Shown here: positions 7,583-16,413 of the stretch, in pieces | Layout: the number at the start of each line of letters is the position of its first letter | Numbering within the stretch: the stretch's first letter is position 1 | NCBI GenBank assembly: GCA_937872475.1 | Contig: CALMSY010000005.1 | Location: 186,001-250,000, forward strand | Origin: 67-14 sp020438345 | Lineage (GTDB): Bacteria > Actinomycetota > Thermoleophilia > Solirubrobacterales > 70-9 | DNA: 64,000 bases | Direction of reading: 5' to 3' | Notes under the pieces: model-generated | Told to the model about the DNA's origin: nothing | Databases searched by the model: none | Seen by the model: only the letters and a program-made list of their open reading frames with translations | Made by a program: the position numbers and the translations under genes

Positions 7583-8965
7583 TCATTGATTTGCCACCGA
7601 CAGCAGATAGAGACCGAGGCTCGTGAACGCGATCATCACCGCCAGCATCCAGTATTGCGACCTCGCCGCCATGCGGTAATCCGTCCAGACGAACACGGCG
7701 CGATCGTGCGCCAGCACGAGTCCGAGTACATGCCCGGTGACCAGAGCGCCCAGCTGGACGTACCAGACGGCATTGGCGCTGAGCACGGTGTAGTCGATGC
7801 CCGAGCTGGCTGTCCCGAACAGGTTGGAGCCATCACCAAGCGGGTCCGACAAAAGGAACGTGAACTGGGCCTGTTCCTGAAACACGAACAGGCTGAAGTA
7901 GTGCGCGACCAGATAGGCGAGAGCGATCGGAATGAGGGTGTGGGCAAAACGTCCGCGCAACGTCGAGAACGAAGGCGCGCCTGGAACTCGACGCATCCCC
8001 CTGACCCCGGCCAGGTAGATCGCGGCTACGAAACCGATTGACAGAAGAAGGAACACGGTGTCTCCCCCACGGACAGCTTCGGTGATCCCGAACCCCAGAT
8101 CGCTGAATCTCTCCTGCAGCCATTCGATCGGGCTCTTCAGCGCTCCCTCCTGAGCGCCGTCGAACGTAGTGACTCCGATCGCAGACACGACCACGGCCAG
8201 CGAACCTGGGATCTTTGCCCAACTGGTCGCCCCCGAGAACACGGCCCGCCGACCGAGCCTTCGATCCCGCACCTCGAAGATCGACAGCTCGGAGAACATG
8301 TTGAAGTAGACCGAGAAGAACTCTCCCCTCGAGTTCCATCTCTCGACCCCAAAGATCCCCATCATCACGAACGTGTAGATCGAATAGAGGACCGTTGCAT
8401 GGGCGACCACCTCCGGTGAGAGCGTCACCGACGCTCCGGTCGAGCCGTAGATGATCTCCAACCAGACAAACGCCACGAGGCCTACCGCAGCGGGCCAGCG
8501 ACCCAGCCTTTCGGGATAGGCGAGATGCGGCACCGGTCGCCGCAGGCCAAGCTTCGCCAACCCTCCAACCAGCCTGCCCACGAACCGCCAAGGCGAGAAC
8601 GCCCGGAACACGTCCCCGAGCAGCACGCTGAGGACCGGGAACCCCAGCCAGACGGTCACGAAGACGAAGGTCAGCGCGAAGTTCCGATCCGGCGCCTCGG
8701 TTCCGTTCAGCCCGGAATAGACGATCGTGCCGAGCAGGATCGCACCGATAGCCCCGCAGAGGACCACGAACGGCCAGGAGAGGACGATTCGGGAGAACCG
8801 GGGGGCGATTGCTCGCCAGTGTGGTTCCTCGAACTTTGGCTCCCGCCAGGCGGCGGAGAGCGCGAAGAACGAGACCACGAGGACGATCGCGGCACCCCAG
8901 GCGAATAGCCATGCCGGGATCGGCAGGTCGCCTCGGGAGGCCAGCGCGTGCGCGAAGGGAATCAT
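7583..8965 (-). CDS. Polytopic membrane protein of the redox operon (about 12 TM; 'fenitrothion hydrolase'-type annotation)
   Basis: A 460-residue integral membrane protein with about twelve hydrophobic segments. It begins MIPFAHALASRGDLPIPAW. Relatives in actinobacteria are, to my recollection, often auto-named fenitrothion hydrolase, but nothing in this sequence shows a hydrolase site, and a role in membrane redox or metal handling fits the neighbours better. Two bases separate it from the cupredoxin-like gene upstream, and its partner downstream is the thioredoxin-like lipoprotein. Function unassigned. Confidence 0.7.
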   Translation of the reverse strand: MIPFAHALASRGDLPIPAWLFAWGAAIVLVVSFFALSAAWREPKFEEPHWRAIAPRFSRIVLSWPFVVLCGAIGAILLGTIVYSGLNGTEAPDRNFALTFVFVTVWLGFPVLSVLLGDVFRAFSPWRFVGRLVGGLAKLGLRRPVPHLAYPERLGRWPAAVGLVAFVWLEIIYGSTGASVTLSPEVVAHATVLYSIYTFVMMGIFGVERWNSRGEFFSVYFNMFSELSIFEVRDRRLGRRAVFSGATSWAKIPGSLAVVVSAIGVTTFDGAQEGALKSPIEWLQERFSDLGFGITEAVRGGDTVFLLLSIGFVAAIYLAGVRGMRRVPGAPSFSTLRGRFAHTLIPIALAYLVAHYFSLFVFQEQAQFTFLLSDPLGDGSNLFGTASSGIDYTVLSANAVWYVQLGALVTGHVLGLVLAHDRAVFVWTDYRMAARSQYWMLAVMIAFTSLGLYLLSVANQ

Positions 8966-8967
8966 CG

Positions 8968-9423
8968 TCAGGGATTGACTTGGAGGTTCGCGATCGGAAC
9001 CGCCGAGTGTTCGAGCTCTACCTCGAATACTCCGGTGATCTCGGCCGGGAACGAGAACTTCGCGGTTCCGCCGGCCAAGACTTCCTTGCTCACGTCATAG
9101 CCGTGGACGTGGACCTCGTCCTCGACATCGGACTTGACGGTGAACCGAATCGTCTCTCCCTGGTCGAAGTTCAGGTCGACGACGCCATCGCGGGGCTCAC
9201 CGTTCTTGACGACCACCTGCGCGACTGGTGGCGGTACCGGTTTCGCGGGCTTTTCGGGCTTCGACCGACTTGCGCCGGTGTCACCGGTTACCAGTGCGGG
9301 GTTCGACGGTTGCGTCGTTTCGTCGTCATTGGAATCGTCGCCTGGTCGGACGATGAAGAAGAGGGCCAGTACCGCCAGGACGAGTGCCGCGCCCACGATC
9401 ATTCTTTTGGGTGGAAAGTTCAT
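8968..9423 (-). CDS. Membrane-anchored cupredoxin-like protein
   Basis: A 151-residue protein with one N-terminal membrane segment (about 8-26), a polar Pro/Lys linker, and a C-terminal beta domain resembling the cupredoxin-1 fold: DQGETIRFTVKSDVEDEVHV, then HGYD and a closing GVFEVELEHSAVPIANLQV. His residues in HVHGYD and LEH could bind metal, but the Cys and Met of a type 1 copper site are absent, so electron transfer is unlikely. It may sense or carry Cu. It is coupled to the 12-TM gene downstream. Confidence 0.7.
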   Translation of the reverse strand: MNFPPKRMIVGAALVLAVLALFFIVRPGDDSNDDETTQPSNPALVTGDTGASRSKPEKPAKPVPPPVAQVVVKNGEPRDGVVDLNFDQGETIRFTVKSDVEDEVHVHGYDVSKEVLAGGTAKFSFPAEITGVFEVELEHSAVPIANLQVNP

Positions 9424-9481
9424 GTTCTACTCCTCGGTTCTACTTCGAGGGCCCCGACGCTCGTTGAGGCGTAGGGCCGGA

Positions 9482-9724
9482 TCAGATGTGGATGAGCGAC
9501 GAGCGCGGAGGTGGCCTGACCGCCAGCGCATAGGCGATCTCTCGCCCTGTCTGCCGGACGAGATCGAGAAGCTCCGGGACGGCCTGTGCGAGCGGCTTAA
9601 CCGTGGGCCGATGTCGGGCGCGCCGGCTGCGGACCCGGATGATGACCTTCTCACCGGGAAAGAAACCGAGACTCAGGGTGAGAAGCAAGAGAAGGGCTGG
9701 GACCAGTACCAGGAAGTGGCTCAA
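9482..9724 (-). CDS. Small single-pass membrane protein in the redox operon
   Basis: An 80-residue protein with a hydrophobic N-terminal helix (residues 3-22) and a basic segment VRSRRARHRP after it. The start overlaps the stop of the VKOR gene by four bases (ATGA), a typical coupled arrangement, which supports it being real. No family recognised. About 58 bases separate it from the next gene. Confidence 0.6.
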   Translation of the reverse strand: MSHFLVLVPALLLLLTLSLGFFPGEKVIIRVRSRRARHRPTVKPLAQAVPELLDLVRQTGREIAYALAVRPPPRSSLIHI

Positions 9725-10371
9725 AACAGGGTTCTCCAGTAGCTCCAGAATGCTTCCGCGATCAGCACGACAACCGTGAGCATCGAGACCGTCAAGACTA
9801 CCCCGTGATAGTTGGCGGCGAACCGGATAACTCCATTAAATCTGCCCGCTTTGCCGATGTTTCCCACTGAGAGGTTGTAGATGGTCACGTAGACAAAAAG
9901 GGTGAACACGGCAACCCAGACGACCATGCAGTACGGGCAAAGCGCTTCGATCCGATAGAGGCTCTGGAAGATTAGCCAGCAGACGAAACCGAACGCGAAC
10001 GTCACCCCGGCCTGGATCACGAGCCACATCCGGCGTGGGAACCTGACCCCGATCAGCATCGCAGCCCCCACCATCGAAAGCCCCCCGAAGCCGACGATCC
10101 CGAGAAGTGGATTGGGAAATCCGAACGCTTCTGCCTGGTCGCTTTCCATGATCGAGCCGCAGGAGAGGATCGGATTGATCGAGCAGGTGGGGACGTAGTC
10201 CGGATCGCCGATCAGCTTCAGCTTCTCGACGAAGAGAACCACCGCGGCGATGAACGCGATCAATGATGCGATCGTGATGACCCAACCGATCGCGCGCTTT
10301 AGGAACGCCGCCGAGTCCGAGGCGGGTGATCCGGCCTCGGATGTTGTTTCGGATCTAGTTCCAGCCGTCAC
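9721..10371 (-). CDS. Vitamin K epoxide reductase (VKOR) family protein, DsbB-like oxidant
   Basis: A 216-residue membrane protein with about five hydrophobic segments. It has the VKOR shuttle Cys pair C63/C71 in the periplasmic loop (CSINPILSCGSIM) and the active-site pair C145-PY-C148 (CPYC). It would reoxidise the DsbA-like partner by passing electrons to a quinone. The start overlaps the DsbA-like stop (ATGA), giving a coupled dsbA-VKOR oxidative folding pair, common in actinobacteria in place of DsbB. Confidence 0.93.
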   Translation of the reverse strand: MTAGTRSETTSEAGSPASDSAAFLKRAIGWVITIASLIAFIAAVVLFVEKLKLIGDPDYVPTCSINPILSCGSIMESDQAEAFGFPNPLLGIVGFGGLSMVGAAMLIGVRFPRRMWLVIQAGVTFAFGFVCWLIFQSLYRIEALCPYCMVVWVAVFTLFVYVTIYNLSVGNIGKAGRFNGVIRFAANYHGVVLTVSMLTVVVLIAEAFWSYWRTLF

Positions 10372-11018
10372 TCGGCAAGGAGAGCGTCGATTCGCTCCTT
10401 GAGCAATTCATACGGAGGCATCGAGGGCAGCTCTTCATCGTTCAGGAAGATCGTAGGTGTTCCCTGGACGCCGAGGCCCACCCCGTCCTGCTGATCCTTG
10501 GCGATCCGCTCGGCGGTCTTCGGATCGTTCACGTCGGCGACGAACTGCGCCTCGTCGAGACCGAGTTCACGGGCGAACTCGACGAACAGATCCTCCTTGG
10601 AATCCTGCGACTCTCCCCACTCCGACTGGGTCTCGTACATCTTCACGTACATCTCCTCGAAGGCATCCTGCTTCGATGCCGCCTCGACCGCACGGGCCGC
10701 GTTCTCGGCGTTGCCGTGCCCTGAGAGGGGGAAGTAGCGGACGACGAAGTTGATGCGTCCCTCGTACTCCTCGCGAATCCGCTCCATCGTCGGGAACTGG
10801 GCCTTACATGCCTCGCATTCGAAATCGAGGAATTCGACCAGGTTGACCTTGTCGTCCTCGGCGGTGGACAGCATGTGGGAGTCGGCCCTGACCGTCTTCG
10901 GGTTCTCAGCCGCGTCCGAGTTCACCGGTCCCCCGCTGTCGCGGGTGTTCATGAATATGAGGCCACCGAGCACGAACAAGAAGACGACGGCGAAGGTGAC
11001 TTTGGTGTTCTGAGTCAA
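10368..11018 (-). CDS. DsbA-like thiol:disulfide oxidoreductase, membrane-anchored
   Basis: Catalyses disulfide formation outside the membrane. An N-terminal anchor (residues 7-23) precedes a thioredoxin fold with active site C68-EA-C71 (FECEACKAQFP), a helical insertion (about 95-160) and the cis-Pro loop VQGTPTIF near 190. It is the first gene of the minus-strand redox operon. A BlaI-type operator lies in the 57-base gap between it and blaI. Confidence 0.92.
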   Translation of the reverse strand: MTQNTKVTFAVVFLFVLGGLIFMNTRDSGGPVNSDAAENPKTVRADSHMLSTAEDDKVNLVEFLDFECEACKAQFPTMERIREEYEGRINFVVRYFPLSGHGNAENAARAVEAASKQDAFEEMYVKMYETQSEWGESQDSKEDLFVEFARELGLDEAQFVADVNDPKTAERIAKDQQDGVGLGVQGTPTIFLNDEELPSMPPYELLKERIDALLAE

Positions 11019-11057
11019 GGGGAATCGGTCCTTTCGAAGCGGGCCAGATTCCGATCC

Positions 11058-11074
11058 TACTATGTCACGTAGTA
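11058..11074. promoter_or_regulatory. BlaI-type operator A1 (dsbA-VKOR operon promoter)
   Basis: The inverted repeat TACTATG-TCA-CGTAGTA starts 40 bases before the DsbA-like start codon and directly after the blaI stop codon. It matches the 17-bp repeats at 18297 and 22631 and has the architecture of BlaI/MecI operators (two 7-bp arms, 3-bp spacer). It suggests the redox operon has its own BlaI-controlled promoter. Confidence 0.8.
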
Positions 11075-11075
11075 G

Positions 11076-11474
11076 CTATGACTCGTCGTCGGTGAGCTTG
11101 CGGAGGCGTGCGATCTCGTCGGGGCCGGCCTCTGAGACTTGCCGGGCGAACTGCGCGAGGGCGAGGTCACCGTACTCACCGACGAGCGCGTCCACCTCTG
11201 CCCTGGCCCGCTCCTCCAGGTAGCCGTGACGGGAGACCATTGGGCGATAGAGATCCGACTTTCCTTCCCGGCGACGCTCGACGATGCCTTTGCCGTGGAG
11301 CCGGGACAGGATCGTCATGAACGTCGTGTAGGCACGCTGCTTGCCGCCGCCGGCATTCACCAGATCGGCAACTCGCCGCACCGAGATCTCGTCGTCTGCT
11401 TTCCAGACGACCTCCATGACCTCGCGTTCGAGATCGGACAGGCCGGGAAGCTCGTCTTGCTTGGGCTTCGTCAC
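11076..11474 (-). CDS. blaI: BlaI/MecI-family transcriptional repressor (island 1)
   Basis: A 132-residue winged-helix repressor with the BlaI layout: LSDLEREVMEVVWKADD at the N-terminus, then KQRAYTTFMTILSRLHGKGI as recognition helix region, then a dimerisation tail. BlaI proteins are inactivated by proteolysis triggered by a partner M56 protease, here encoded just upstream (37-base gap). No beta-lactamase gene is present. The local operators point to redox, wall and methyltransferase/CcdA genes as targets. The recognition segment differs from the island 2 paralogue (AYTTFMT against AYNTVQT). Confidence 0.9.
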   Translation of the reverse strand: MTKPKQDELPGLSDLEREVMEVVWKADDEISVRRVADLVNAGGGKQRAYTTFMTILSRLHGKGIVERRREGKSDLYRPMVSRHGYLEERARAEVDALVGEYGDLALAQFARQVSEAGPDEIARLRKLTDDES

Positions 11475-11511
11475 AATCTCACCGTATCGTCGGCACGCGT
11501 CGCCATGCCAG

Positions 11512-12459
11512 TCATCGGAGTTGGAAGCTCGGTCGGGACCAGGTCATCGCTGCGGCCAGAACCATCGGCGTCATCGTCAAGATCAAGAGACAGACGTGCA
11601 GGCCGAGCGCTTCGAATCCGACCGGAACGCTCGTAAGTAGCTCGACCGATAGGACCGGCGCCGACAGCAGCGCAGTGAGGGCTACGAGGGTCGCAACGAT
11701 CATCGATCGGCTCGGTGTCCAGATGCCGCGCTCGCCGGTCAGATCGTCAACCCTCTCCTTCGAGGCGCTGGCCTGATCGAGTGTTCCGTCGCTTGCCGGA
11801 AAGGCGAGCAAGGCATCAGCTACATCTCGACGGCCACCATCGGTGGAACCGGCTGCCGCACGGTCGGCGCGAATCTCGGAGAGCGCTAGGTACTTCTGGC
11901 CGACCTGACCGAGCACCGGCAGGAAGAAAAACCCCTCGGCAAGGGTTCGGGCGATAGCACGGCGAAGCGGGTCACGATTGACGCGGTGGTGCTCCTCATG
12001 GGCCATCACCACACGCAGAACATCGGGGGACATCTCCTCGACGGCGGCACGGCTCACATAGACCTCGGGACGGAGCAGGCCGGCACAGAAGGCCAAAGGT
12101 CGAGAGTCCTCGTACATGCGGCACGAGACGCCGGACGCCACGATCGGCTCCGAGACTCGGCGAAGCGCCTTCACGCGGCGACCCGCCGCTATCAAGCGCC
12201 ACAGGCTTCGGGCCGTCCGGACCACGACGAAAAAGGCGGCCAGAGCCACGGCGGCGAAGAGTAGCCAGCCGACCGAAAGCCGGGCCAGGACCGTGCCGCA
12301 ACAGGCCTCCAAGATCGATCCCGGAGACGGTCCGGCCACCAGCGACCCGACGAGCGTGATGGTCGAGAAGAGCATCGAAACGAACCCCAGGAAGCAGAGC
12401 AGGGCGAAAAGGGTTGATGTCGTGAGCACCGAGCGCACGGGTTGAGGGTAGCGATTCAT
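11512..12459 (-). CDS. M56-family membrane metalloprotease, BlaR1-like without sensor domain
   Basis: A 315-residue membrane protein with hydrophobic segments near 13-42, 62-81, 250-275 and 285-308. The zinc motif HEEHH is at 154-158. An ALSEIRADRAA segment further on supplies the third ligand region. The penicillin-binding sensor domain of true BlaR1 is missing, so the inducing signal is unknown. A CC pair (53-54) and C113/C125 lie in or near the membrane and could sense redox or metals. The start overlaps the P1B ATPase stop (ATGA) and BlaI follows, so ATPase, protease and repressor form one unit. Confidence 0.85.
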   Translation of the reverse strand: MNRYPQPVRSVLTTSTLFALLCFLGFVSMLFSTITLVGSLVAGPSPGSILEACCGTVLARLSVGWLLFAAVALAAFFVVVRTARSLWRLIAAGRRVKALRRVSEPIVASGVSCRMYEDSRPLAFCAGLLRPEVYVSRAAVEEMSPDVLRVVMAHEEHHRVNRDPLRRAIARTLAEGFFFLPVLGQVGQKYLALSEIRADRAAAGSTDGGRRDVADALLAFPASDGTLDQASASKERVDDLTGERGIWTPSRSMIVATLVALTALLSAPVLSVELLTSVPVGFEALGLHVCLLILTMTPMVLAAAMTWSRPSFQLR

Positions 12460-14724
12460 CCGTCCCGATCACCTTTGTACATCGGCAGCGCCCGCGGGGT
12501 GTTGGCCTTGGGTATCGCCCGCTTTTGGCATTCCTCATCGTCGCAGCAGGCAACGATCTCCTGCGAGTTTCCGGTCGGGCTCGCGTTGGTCGTCTCGGGC
12601 TGTGAACGCGACGCCGTTCGTGGACGGCGAAGCAGCCGAAGGCCGTTCATCGTGACAAGAAGGGAGATGCCCATGTCCACCGCGATGGCCGCTACGAGAG
12701 CCACATATCCGAGCGGTGCGAGCACCACGAATAGTGCCTTGCTGACCAGTGAGACGGTGACGTTCTGCTTCATCACGTTGACCGCTTTCCGGCTGATCCC
12801 GATCGCGTCCGGCAACCTGACCAGGTCGTCTCCCATCAGAGCGACATCAGCCGAGTCGAGTGCCACGTCGCTTCCGGCGGCGCCCATCGCGACACCGACC
12901 GTCGCCCCGGCGAGCGCGGGTGCATCGTTGACTCCGTCGCCGACCATCACGGTAGGTCCGTGCTGGTCTTCGAGCTGGCGGATCACATCCAGCTTTTCCT
13001 CCGGCAGCAGTCCGGAGCGCCAGGCCGTGATGCCGGTTCGATCGGCGACCGCGCGGGCGACAGGTTCGCTGTCGCCGGTCAGCATCACGATGTCATCGAT
13101 TCGCTGACCGTCACGTAGCTTCGATACGGCATCGGCCGCTTCCATTCGCGGTTCGTCGGCGAGACCGAAGATGGCGAGCACACGGTCACCCTCACCCAGG
13201 ATCACAGCGGTCTCTCCGCGAGTCTGTATCTCCTCGAACTCCGCTGGCAGGTTGGCTCTCCGGTCGACCGCCATGCGCGGTCCTCCCGCCCAGAGGTCTC
13301 GTCCGGCGACGGTTGCTTCGGCGCCCTTGCCCGGTATGGCCTCGAACCCGGTCGCACTCGGGATCGGGGACTCGATGTCGGTCGCGGCCCTCACCAGGGC
13401 CTGACCGAGTGGATGCTCCGATCCCTTCTCGATTGCCGCCATCAATCCCAGGGCAATGTCATCCCTACTTCCATCGGGAGTGGCAACGCTGACCACCACC
13501 GGTCTCGCTTTGGTGAGGGTGCCGGTCTTGTCGAGCGCCACCGCCCTGATCGAAGCCAGATCCTCAAGTGCCTGACCGCCCTTGATCAGCACCCCGATCT
13601 TCGCGGCGCCACCGATCGCGGCCACGACACTGGCCGGTACCGAGATCACGAGCGCGCAGGGGCAGGCGACTATCAGCAGCGCGAGCGCCCGGTAAATCCA
13701 CGTGTCGAACGAGCCTCCCGCGAGTACGGGAATCACGGCGACCGCTATGGCGGCGATAAGGACGATAGGTGTGTAGATCCTCGCGAACCGATCGACGAAC
13801 CGCTCAGACGGGGCGCGGCTTCCTTGCGCGTCGCTGACCAAACGGGTCACTTGGGCGAGGGTCGAATCGTCTGCCCCGGAGGTAGTTCGTATGGTGAACG
13901 AGCCGGCGACGTTCAGGGTGCCGGCGAAGACGTCTTCTCCGGCCCGCTTGTCCACCGGGAGCGACTCGCCGGTCAGGGTGGATTCGTCGACACTCGAATT
14001 TCCCTCGATCACCTCACCGTCCAGCGGCAGGCGCTCCCCCGGCCGGATCACGATCGACGAGCCAACGGCGATCTCTTCGACCGGGGTCAAGATCTCGGTC
14101 GATCCGAAGAGGACGTTGGCCGTGGTCGGGGCAAGCTCCCTCAGCGATTCGACCGAACGGCGGCTCCGCTCCAGGGCGATCCCTTCGAGTGCGTTGCCAA
14201 CGGCGAAGAGGACGACCACCCATGCGGCCTCGGCGTAATCTCCGATCGCCACGGCGCCGACCGCCGCGAGCGCCATCAAAACGTTCATGTCGAGGGCGTC
14301 GCTGCCGGACCGCGGCCACGGCAGATACGGCGATGGCCCATCCCCCGGTAATCATCGTCAGGAGAAAGAGCGCCGCGCTGACTGCGACCGGAAGACCCGT
14401 GAGCGAGGTAATTACCGCAGCAAAGAGCAGACCGATCGCCAGGGTGGTCGAGAATGTCCGGGGGCTGCGTCGCCAGAACGGAACGATCTCGGCCCTTGGC
14501 TGGTTGGCGGGCTGGGCCGTATACCCGGCCCGGCGGACCGCCGCCTGGATCGTCTCGACGGTTGCGGGTCCTTCGACGACCATCGTGGCGTTGCCGATCG
14601 ACACGCTCGCCGATTCGACTCCGTCGAGATTCGCGACGACCTTCTCCACGGTGGCCGCGCATGCCGCGCAGTCCATCCCGCCGACCCGAAAGCGCGAGCT
14701 TTTCGCCGGTTCGGCCTCGACCAT
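12456..14724 (-). pseudogene. Zn/Cd/Pb-type P1B ATPase, frameshifted near 14299
   Basis: A ZntA/CadA-like heavy-metal exporter split over two frames. The 5' part (from ATG 14724) encodes an HMA domain with GGMDCAAC and the first membrane helices, ending in VSAVAAVRQR. The 3' part (from about 14288) resumes at LDMNVLMALAAVGAVAIGDY and carries TGES, the CPC membrane motif (13656-13664), DKTGTLT and GDGVNDAPALAGA. Removing one base near 14299 joins them seamlessly. The tail has a Cys/acid cluster, CCDDEEC, a possible metal-binding appendix. It is the first gene of the operon with the M56 protease and BlaI. The shift may be decay, a sequencing error or recoding; the 3' ORF (12456-14288) alone lacks the N-terminal metal domain. 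Confidence 0.85.
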
Positions 14725-14811
14725 GGTCTCCGGTGTTTTCAGTGCCCCCTGATTCAAACCGAGATCTGACCCGAGGTGCTTCCACGTAGCCAGCCAGAGA
14801 ATCGTCACATC

Positions 14812-15585
14812 GTGCCTTCGCCGACCGCCGACTCCCCAAAAGACACACCCTGGACCGGCCGCCTGACACTCACACCGGGCATGGTGATCTACACCGGTCC
14901 GGGCGGGGACGCTGGCCTTCATTCTCACCACGCAATCCAGCTCGTCCGCTCGCTCGACACGTCATTCGAGTTGATCGTCGAGGGTGAGACCACGAGATGT
15001 GAGGCCGCGCTCATCCCGAGCGGCTTGCCTCACAGCTTCAGCAGCGACGGCAACCAGCTTCTCATCGCTCTGATCGAGCCACTCGGACCCCGCGGCACCG
15101 ATCTAAACCTGCTCGCCACGAACCTCGGACGGAAATGTCTGGATGACAGATTGCCGTCCGTATCGCCAACGGATATCGACAATCCGATCCAGGTGGCGGG
15201 CGACACCCTCGGCGCGCTATTGCCCGAACTTCCGACCTACCCGACCCTCTCCCCTCACGTGGTCGCGGCCCTCACATACCTGGACGAGGCGATCGAAGGG
15301 AAGCCGAGCCTGGAGCAAGCGGCATCGGCGGCCGGCATCTCACCTTCGAGGTTGACCCATGTGTTCACCGAGGAGATCGGGATTCCCTTCAGGAACTTCG
15401 CGCTGTGGCTCCGGCTCCGCCGAGTGGTCGACCAGGTGTCCGAGGGAGCCAACCTGACCGAGGCCGCGTTCGGTGCGGGCTTTAGTGATTCGCCGCATCT
15501 CAGCAAAGTGTTTCGTGAACATTTCGGGATGAGCCCGTCCGCCCTTCTTGGAATGAAGGTCGCTCCCGAGACCTGGCCCGCCTGA
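14812..15585 (+). CDS. AraC-family regulator with cupin-like sensor domain
   Basis: About 257 residues. The N-terminal half resembles a cupin sensor (HSHHAIQLVRS, then EAALIPSGLPHSF) with clustered His residues that could bind metal. The C-terminal half (about 150-250) has both AraC helix-turn-helix motifs: SLEQAASAAGISPSRLTHVF and LTEAAFGAGFSDSPHLSKVF, ending FGMSPSALL. GTG 14812 is preferred over GTG 14776, which has no spaced ribosome site. It is divergent from the P1B ATPase and directly upstream of the transglutaminase pair, its likely targets. Confidence 0.82.
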   Translation: MPSPTADSPKDTPWTGRLTLTPGMVIYTGPGGDAGLHSHHAIQLVRSLDTSFELIVEGETTRCEAALIPSGLPHSFSSDGNQLLIALIEPLGPRGTDLNLLATNLGRKCLDDRLPSVSPTDIDNPIQVAGDTLGALLPELPTYPTLSPHVVAALTYLDEAIEGKPSLEQAASAAGISPSRLTHVFTEEIGIPFRNFALWLRLRRVVDQVSEGANLTEAAFGAGFSDSPHLSKVFREHFGMSPSALLGMKVAPETWPA

Positions 15586-15651
15586 CGGCCGGCAAGTAGA
15601 TCAGCCGAAAAATACAAGCCATATTCAGCCTCCCCCTCCTACCTTGGAGGC

Positions 15652-16413
15652 ATGGATACGAACTTGAAGACAACACCGCTCCTGGATTGTGAAGATCCGA
15701 CGATCCAGACGCTGGTCAACGACCGGGATTGGATGTCGATGGCCGAGGATGCCCGCATCGGCGCGATTTACGACTTCGTCCGAGACGAAATCAACTTCGG
15801 CTACAACACCTCCGACGACCTCCCGGCCTCCGCGGTACTCGCCGATGGATACGGCCAGTGCAACACGAAGACGACACTGCTCATGGCACTGCTCAGGGGC
15901 GCCGGCATTCCCTGCCGCTTCCACGGAGCGACCATCCACAAGGAACTCCAGAAGGGAGTGGTCGAAGGGCTCTTCTACCGGATCGCCCCCGAGAGCATCA
16001 TCCACAGCTGGGCCGAAATTCACATCAATGGTCGCTGGGTTGGGCTCGAAGGCGTGATCCTCGACGCGGCCTACTTGGACGGTCTCCGTGAGACCGTCGC
16101 GAAGGACGGAGGCGCCTTCCTCGGCTACGGCGCCGGCACCGAGAACATCGACGACCCTCCGATCGCCTGGTGCGGTACCGATACCGCGATCCAGGCCACC
16201 GGCGTCAACCGGGACTTCGGGATCTTCGATGACCCGGACACCTTCTACAAGCAGCACGGAGCGAACCTTTCCGGCCTGAAGGCTCTGCTGTTCAAGGCGG
16301 TGATCAGGCACCGGATGAATCGAAAGGTCGTATCGATCAGGAGCTGCGCGCTTCCCGCACCTCTCCTCGACACCGCCAAGGCAGCACCGGTCGGTCAGGG
16401 GCAAGGGATATGA
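15652..16413 (+). CDS. Transglutaminase-like cysteine protease-fold protein
   Basis: A 253-residue cytoplasmic protein of the transglutaminase superfamily. The nucleophile region GYGQCNTKT has Cys70, and the catalytic His is H118 in IIHSWAEI. The usual Asp position is less clear (WVGLEGVILD). No signal peptide. Related short proteins may cleave or cross-link peptides; the substrate is unknown. Its stop overlaps the AhpD-like start (ATGA), so the two are coupled. The ribosome site CTTGGAGG precedes ATG 15652. Confidence 0.82.
   Translation: MDTNLKTTPLLDCEDPTIQTLVNDRDWMSMAEDARIGAIYDFVRDEINFGYNTSDDLPASAVLADGYGQCNTKTTLLMALLRGAGIPCRFHGATIHKELQKGVVEGLFYRIAPESIIHSWAEIHINGRWVGLEGVILDAAYLDGLRETVAKDGGAFLGYGAGTENIDDPPIAWCGTDTAIQATGVNRDFGIFDDPDTFYKQHGANLSGLKALLFKAVIRHRMNRKVVSIRSCALPAPLLDTAKAAPVGQGQGI

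Noticed and set aside
11076..12459. BlaI-M56 pair as a beta-lactam resistance locus
   Set aside because: No beta-lactamase, PBP or BlaR1 sensor domain nearby; the operators are at redox, metal and wall genes.
15641..15655. Possible island 2-type operator (TCCTACCTTGGAGGC) before the transglutaminase gene
   Set aside because: The right arm does not match TRTAGGA; the sequence is better explained as the ribosome site TTGGAGG.
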